Assembly: GCA_045596925.1 (NCBI GenBank)
Contig: JAZODH010000085.1
Span: 1-33,336, forward strand
Direction: 5' to 3'
From: SIG710 sp045596925
GTDB taxonomy: Bacteria; Bacillota; Clostridia; Oscillospirales; CAG-272
DNA length: 33,336 nt
Positions 30,186 to 33,336 of the stretch are shown here, piece by piece (position 1 is the first letter of the stretch; each line of letters opens with the position of its first letter). The notes under the pieces are model-generated. The model searched no databases. It had not been told where the DNA came from and saw nothing but the letters and a program-made list of their open reading frames with translations. The position numbers were made by a program, and so were the translations under genes.

Positions 30186-30260
30186 GGTCGGAATGACAGG
30201 ATTTGAACCTGCGACATCCTGGTCCCAAACCAGGCGCGCTACCAACTGCGCTACATCCCG
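30185..30260 (-). tRNA. tRNA-Pro (TGG anticodon)
   Basis: A complete cloverleaf reads on the minus strand: acceptor CGGGATG / CATTCCG, D arm GCGC...GCGC, anticodon stem CCTGG / CCAGG with loop TTTGGGA (anticodon TGG), and T arm GCAGG TTCAAAT CCTGT. Discriminator A and CCA are encoded. The gene has its own promoter and terminator. Confidence 0.96.
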
Positions 30261-30275
30261 CTGTTTTGCCCTAAC

Positions 30276-30304
30276 ATTATATGCCATTTTGCCGATTTTG
30301 TCAA
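30276..30304 (-). promoter_or_regulatory. promoter of tRNA-Pro
   Basis: On the minus strand, TTGACA (30304-30299) and TATAAT (30281-30276) are perfect with a 17-bp spacer, ending 15 bp before the tRNA. Confidence 0.92.
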
Positions 30305-30478
30305 GTCTTTTTTCGGTCACATTAATATTTGATGGTTTTTGTGTCAACAATTATTTTGAAAAAGGAAGCTTTGCTTTGGCCACGCCGTGATTTTGTTCAA
30401 TTTTTATAATTTCTTGCCCTTTCGTCCTTGCCTCGGTGCGTAAATAGAGTCAAAAAACCAAATATTTCCGTTAATCTC
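30305..30478. other. A/T-rich gene-free spacer between tRNA-Pro and ppdK promoters
   Basis: This part of the 338-bp gap between tRNA-Pro and ppdK is A/T-rich. I see no gene, hairpin with T tract or repeat in it; upstream activator sites for ppdK could be here but none is recognisable. Confidence 0.5.
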
Positions 30479-30508
30479 TTGACAAATAGCACTTTACTGT
30501 GTTATAAT
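30479..30508 (+). promoter_or_regulatory. promoter of ppdK
   Basis: TTGACA (30479-30484) and TATAAT (30503-30508), both consensus, with an 18-bp spacer. The leader of about 85 bases holds no riboswitch that I recognise. Confidence 0.88.
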
Positions 30509-30598
30509 CTTATGAAACCTCGCCGTAGGTCTTTTTTTGGCGTGCGCAGGTTTTCGGATATGCAAAATAAATTTATTATTATATGGAGGAATTTTAAA

Positions 30599-33226
30599 AT
30601 GGCAAAGAAGTATTGCTACCTTTTCTCCGAGGGTAACGCAGACATGCGTGAGATCCTTGGCGGTAAGGGCGCTAACCTCGCAGAGATGACCAACATCGGT
30701 CTTCCTGTTCCCCAGGGCTTCACAATTTCTACAGAAGCCTGCACACAGTACTATGAGGACGGTCGTCAGATCAACGACTCCATCATGGCTGAAATCATGA
30801 TCTACATCGAAAAGATGGAAGAGATCACCGGCAAGAAGTTCGGTGACCTTGAGAACCCCCTTCTCGTTTCCGTACGTTCCGGTGCTCGCGCATCCATGCC
30901 CGGTATGATGGATACCATCCTCAACCTTGGTCTGAACGAGCAGGTTGTTGAAGTTATGGCAAAGAAGTCCGGCAATGCTCGTTGGGCTTACGACTGCTAC
31001 AGAAGATTTATCCAGATGTACTCCGACGTCGTAATGGAAGTTGGTAAGAAGTACTTCGAGGAGCTTATCGACAAGATGAAGGAAGAAAAGGGCGTTAAGC
31101 TTGACGTTGAACTCACAGCTGACGACCTCAAGGAGCTGGCTAACCAGTTCAAGGCTGAGTACAAGGCTAAGATCGGTCAGGACTTCCCCTCCGACCCCAA
31201 GGAGCAGCTCATCGGCGCGGTTAAGGCAGTATTCCGCAGCTGGGATAACCCCCGTGCAAACGTTTACCGCCGCGACAACGATATCCCCTACTCTTGGGGT
31301 ACTGCAGTAAACGTACAGGCAATGGCATTCGGTAACATGGGTGACAACTGCGGTACGGGCGTTGCATTTACACGTGATCCCGCAACAGGCGAGAAGAAGC
31401 TCATGGGCGAGTTCCTTACAAACGCTCAGGGTGAGGACGTTGTTGCAGGTGTTCGTACACCTATGCCTATCGCTGAGATGGCAAACAAGTTCCCCGCAGC
31501 ATTTGCAGAGTTCACAAAGGTTTGCCAGATCCTGGAGAACCACTATCACGATATGCAGGATATGGAGTTCACCATTGAGAATGAGAAGCTCTATATGCTC
31601 CAGACAAGAAACGGTAAGAGAACGGCTCAGGCTGCTCTCCAGATCGCTGTTGACCTGGTTGCCGAGGGTCACAAGACCAAGGCTGAGGCGGTTAGCATGA
31701 TCGACCCCAGAAACCTTGACACACTTCTCCATCCCCAGTTCGACGCAAAGGCTCTCAAGGCTGCTAACCCCGTAGGTAAGGGTCTGGGCCCATCTCCCGG
31801 TGCTGCTTGCGGTCAGGTTGTATTCTCTGCTGAGGACGCTGAGGCTTGGAACGAGGCAGGCAAGAAGGTAGTTCTTGTTCGTCTTGAGACATCCCCCGAG
31901 GATATCACAGGTATGAAGGCTGCTCAAGGTATCCTGACAGTTCGCGGCGGTATGACATCTCACGCAGCAGTTGTTGCTCGTGGTATGGGTAAGTGCTGCG
32001 TTTCCGGTTGCGGCGAGATCGCAATGGACGAGGAGAACAAGAAGTTCACTCTGGCAGGCAAGACATACGTTGAGGGTGATTACATCTCCATCGACGGTTC
32101 CACAGGTAACATCTACGACGGCATCATCCCCACAGTTGACGCTGAGATCTCCGGTAACTTCGGTACGATCATGGGCTGGGCTGACGAGTTCCGTACACTT
32201 AAGGTAAGAACAAACGCTGATACTCCTGCTGATGCAAAGAAGGCAAGAGAGCTTGGCGCTGAGGGTATCGGTCTTTGCCGTACAGAGCACATGTTCTTCG
32301 AGGCAGACAGAATCGCGGCATTCCGTGAGATGATCTGCTCCGATACTGCAGAGGAAAGAGAAGTAGCTCTTGCTAAGATCCTTCCTTACCAGCAGTCCGA
32401 CTTCGAGAAGCTCTACGAGGCTCTCGAGGGCAACCCCGTATGTATCAGATTCCTTGATCCTCCTCTCCATGAGTTCGTTCCCACAACCGAGGAAGACATC
32501 GCAACCCTTGCAAAGGCACAGGGCAAGACTGTTGAAGAGATCAAGAACATCATTTCTTCTCTCCACGAGTTCAACCCCATGATGGGTCACCGTGGATGCC
32601 GTCTCGCAGTAACTTATCCCGAGATCGCAGCAATGCAGACAAAGGCTGTTATCCGTGCGGCTATCAACACTCAGAAGGCTCATGCTGATTGGAACGTTCG
32701 TCCCGAGATCATGATTCCTCTGGTTGGCGACGTTAAGGAACTGAAGTTCGTAAAGAGCGTAGTTGTTGCAACTGCTGACGCTGAAATCGCGGCTGCCGGC
32801 GCTAAGCTTGACTACGAGGTTGGTACAATGATCGAGATTCCTCGTGCTTGTCTCACAGCTGATGAGATCGCTGCCAACGCAGACTTCTTCTGCTTCGGTA
32901 CAAACGACCTTACTCAGATGACATACGGCTTCTCTCGTGACGATGCAGGTAAGTTCCTCAACGCTTACTACGACACAAAGATTTTCGAGAACGATCCCTT
33001 CGCAAAGCTTGACCAGACAGGTGTTGGTAAGCTGATGAACATGGCTATTTCTCTCGGCCGTCCCGTAAACAAGAACCTCCACGTAGGTATCTGCGGTGAG
33101 CACGGTGGTGACCCCACATCCGTTGAGTTCTGCCATAACATCGGTCTCGACTATGTATCCTGCTCTCCCTTCAGAGTTCCGATCGCTCGTCTTGCAGCAG
33201 CACAGGCAGCTATCAAGTCTAAGTAA
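30599..33226 (+). CDS. ppdK: pyruvate, phosphate dikinase
   Basis: The 875-residue enzyme interconverts pyruvate, ATP and phosphate with PEP, AMP and pyrophosphate, and in anaerobic Clostridia often replaces or complements pyruvate kinase in glycolysis. The N-terminal nucleotide-binding domain (about 1-340, LGGKGANLAEMTNIGLPVP), the swivelling phosphohistidine domain with catalytic H455 in GGMTSHAAVVARGMGK, and the C-terminal PEP/pyruvate barrel (about 530-875, with GTNDLTQ and C832 in ICGEHGG) are all present. Residue numbers agree closely with the Clostridium symbiosum enzyme (H455, C831) from memory. The ATG at 30599 has GGAGGA eight bases upstream; an in-frame upstream reading to 30428 crosses the promoter. 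Codon choice is very uniform, suggesting high expression. The gene is monocistronic. Confidence 0.98.
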   Translation: MAKKYCYLFSEGNADMREILGGKGANLAEMTNIGLPVPQGFTISTEACTQYYEDGRQINDSIMAEIMIYIEKMEEITGKKFGDLENPLLVSVRSGARASMPGMMDTILNLGLNEQVVEVMAKKSGNARWAYDCYRRFIQMYSDVVMEVGKKYFEELIDKMKEEKGVKLDVELTADDLKELANQFKAEYKAKIGQDFPSDPKEQLIGAVKAVFRSWDNPRANVYRRDNDIPYSWGTAVNVQAMAFGNMGDNCGTGVAFTRDPATGEKKLMGEFLTNAQGEDVVAGVRTPMPIAEMANKFPAAFAEFTKVCQILENHYHDMQDMEFTIENEKLYMLQTRNGKRTAQAALQIAVDLVAEGHKTKAEAVSMIDPRNLDTLLHPQFDAKALKAANPVGKGLGPSPGAACGQVVFSAEDAEAWNEAGKKVVLVRLETSPEDITGMKAAQGILTVRGGMTSHAAVVARGMGKCCVSGCGEIAMDEENKKFTLAGKTYVEGDYISIDGSTGNIYDGIIPTVDAEISGNFGTIMGWADEFRTLKVRTNADTPADAKKARELGAEGIGLCRTEHMFFEADRIAAFREMICSDTAEEREVALAKILPYQQSDFEKLYEALEGNPVCIRFLDPPLHEFVPTTEEDIATLAKAQGKTVEEIKNIISSLHEFNPMMGHRGCRLAVTYPEIAAMQTKAVIRAAINTQKAHADWNVRPEIMIPLVGDVKELKFVKSVVVATADAEIAAAGAKLDYEVGTMIEIPRACLTADEIAANADFFCFGTNDLTQMTYGFSRDDAGKFLNAYYDTKIFENDPFAKLDQTGVGKLMNMAISLGRPVNKNLHVGICGEHGGDPTSVEFCHNIGLDYVSCSPFRVPIARLAAAQAAIKSK

Positions 33227-33247
33227 TTAGATTCAAAAAGTAAAATT

Positions 33248-33277
33248 ATCCGCCCGAAGAAATTCGGGCGGATTTTC
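33248..33277 (+). terminator. terminator of ppdK
   Basis: An 11-bp stem (ATCCGCCCGAA / TTCGGGCGGAT) with a GAAA loop is followed by TTTCT, 21 bp after the stop codon. Confidence 0.88.
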
Positions 33278-33336
33278 TATATGTTGGATTTAAAGGAAAC
33301 TATGATATGATTAATTCAAAAAAAAATGAATATCAT

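Noticed and set aside
30494..33136. 880-codon minus-strand open frame opposite ppdK
   Set aside because: This is a shadow frame caused by the very biased codon use of ppdK; no family features are present.
33307..33336. ATG with AAAGGA upstream, open to the window end (10 codons)
   Set aside because: It could be the start of a next gene, but ten codons of A-rich sequence give no protein signal, and another reading frame start lies five bases earlier with an immediate stop.

Overview
The window looks like chromosomal DNA of a Bacillota bacterium of class Clostridia, most likely an uncultured gut lineage near Oscillospirales or Christensenellales. The basis is near-consensus sigma-A promoters (TTGACA, 17 bp, TATAAT), strong GGAGG ribosome binding sites, a TPP riboswitch on thiT, a heterodimeric BmrCD/TM287-288-type ABC exporter, the 480-residue ProRS with C-terminal zinc domain, pyruvate phosphate dikinase, an S-layer-homology surface protein and a BclA-like collagen protein suggesting a spore former. 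Genus cannot be fixed from the sequence alone. Nothing indicates a plasmid, prophage or CRISPR array.

Layout. 1-1561 (minus): a DUF5685-like protein translationally coupled to a J-domain protein with a cysteine-rich tail. 1652-2590: TPP-riboswitch-controlled thiamine transporter thiT. 2666-6490: two overlapping genes for an asymmetric ABC exporter, then a 137-bp MITE-like element. 6661-10627 (minus): a probable operon of malQ, an endonuclease/exonuclease/phosphatase-fold protein and two paralogous membrane proteins. 10663-13428: a lipoprotein, a small XRE regulator and a Na/Pi-cotransporter-PhoU fusion whose promoter carries a perfect 20-bp palindrome. 13451-18498: a flavodoxin-fold reductase, efp, a CD1247-type zinc-ribbon protein, proS and a SEDS (RodA/FtsW) gene.

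18520-26135: a regulator with two different helix-turn-helix domains behind three phased operator-like dyads, then a small cysteine-rich protein, then a 1891-residue SLH-anchored surface protein with a vWA domain and alternating A/B repeats. 26147-29176: a YitT-family protein with a zinc-ribbon membrane protein, tRNA-Val (minus), and a P-loop kinase coupled to a GNAT acetyltransferase. 29213-33277: a collagen-like protein (minus), tRNA-Pro (minus) and ppdK running to the end.

The signals least explained by known families are: (1) tRNA-Val and tRNA-Pro are each followed, at almost the same distance (164 and 163 bp), by a degenerate copy of their own 3' end, with related sequence between, which suggests a small tRNA-targeting repeat element; (2) the DUF5685-like protein carries two Asp-rich motifs arranged as in class I isoprenoid/phytoene synthases and is coupled to a Cys-tailed J protein; (3) the three-dyad operator array on the dual-HTH regulator upstream of the giant surface protein. 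These readings were made by eye; no search or fold prediction was run.
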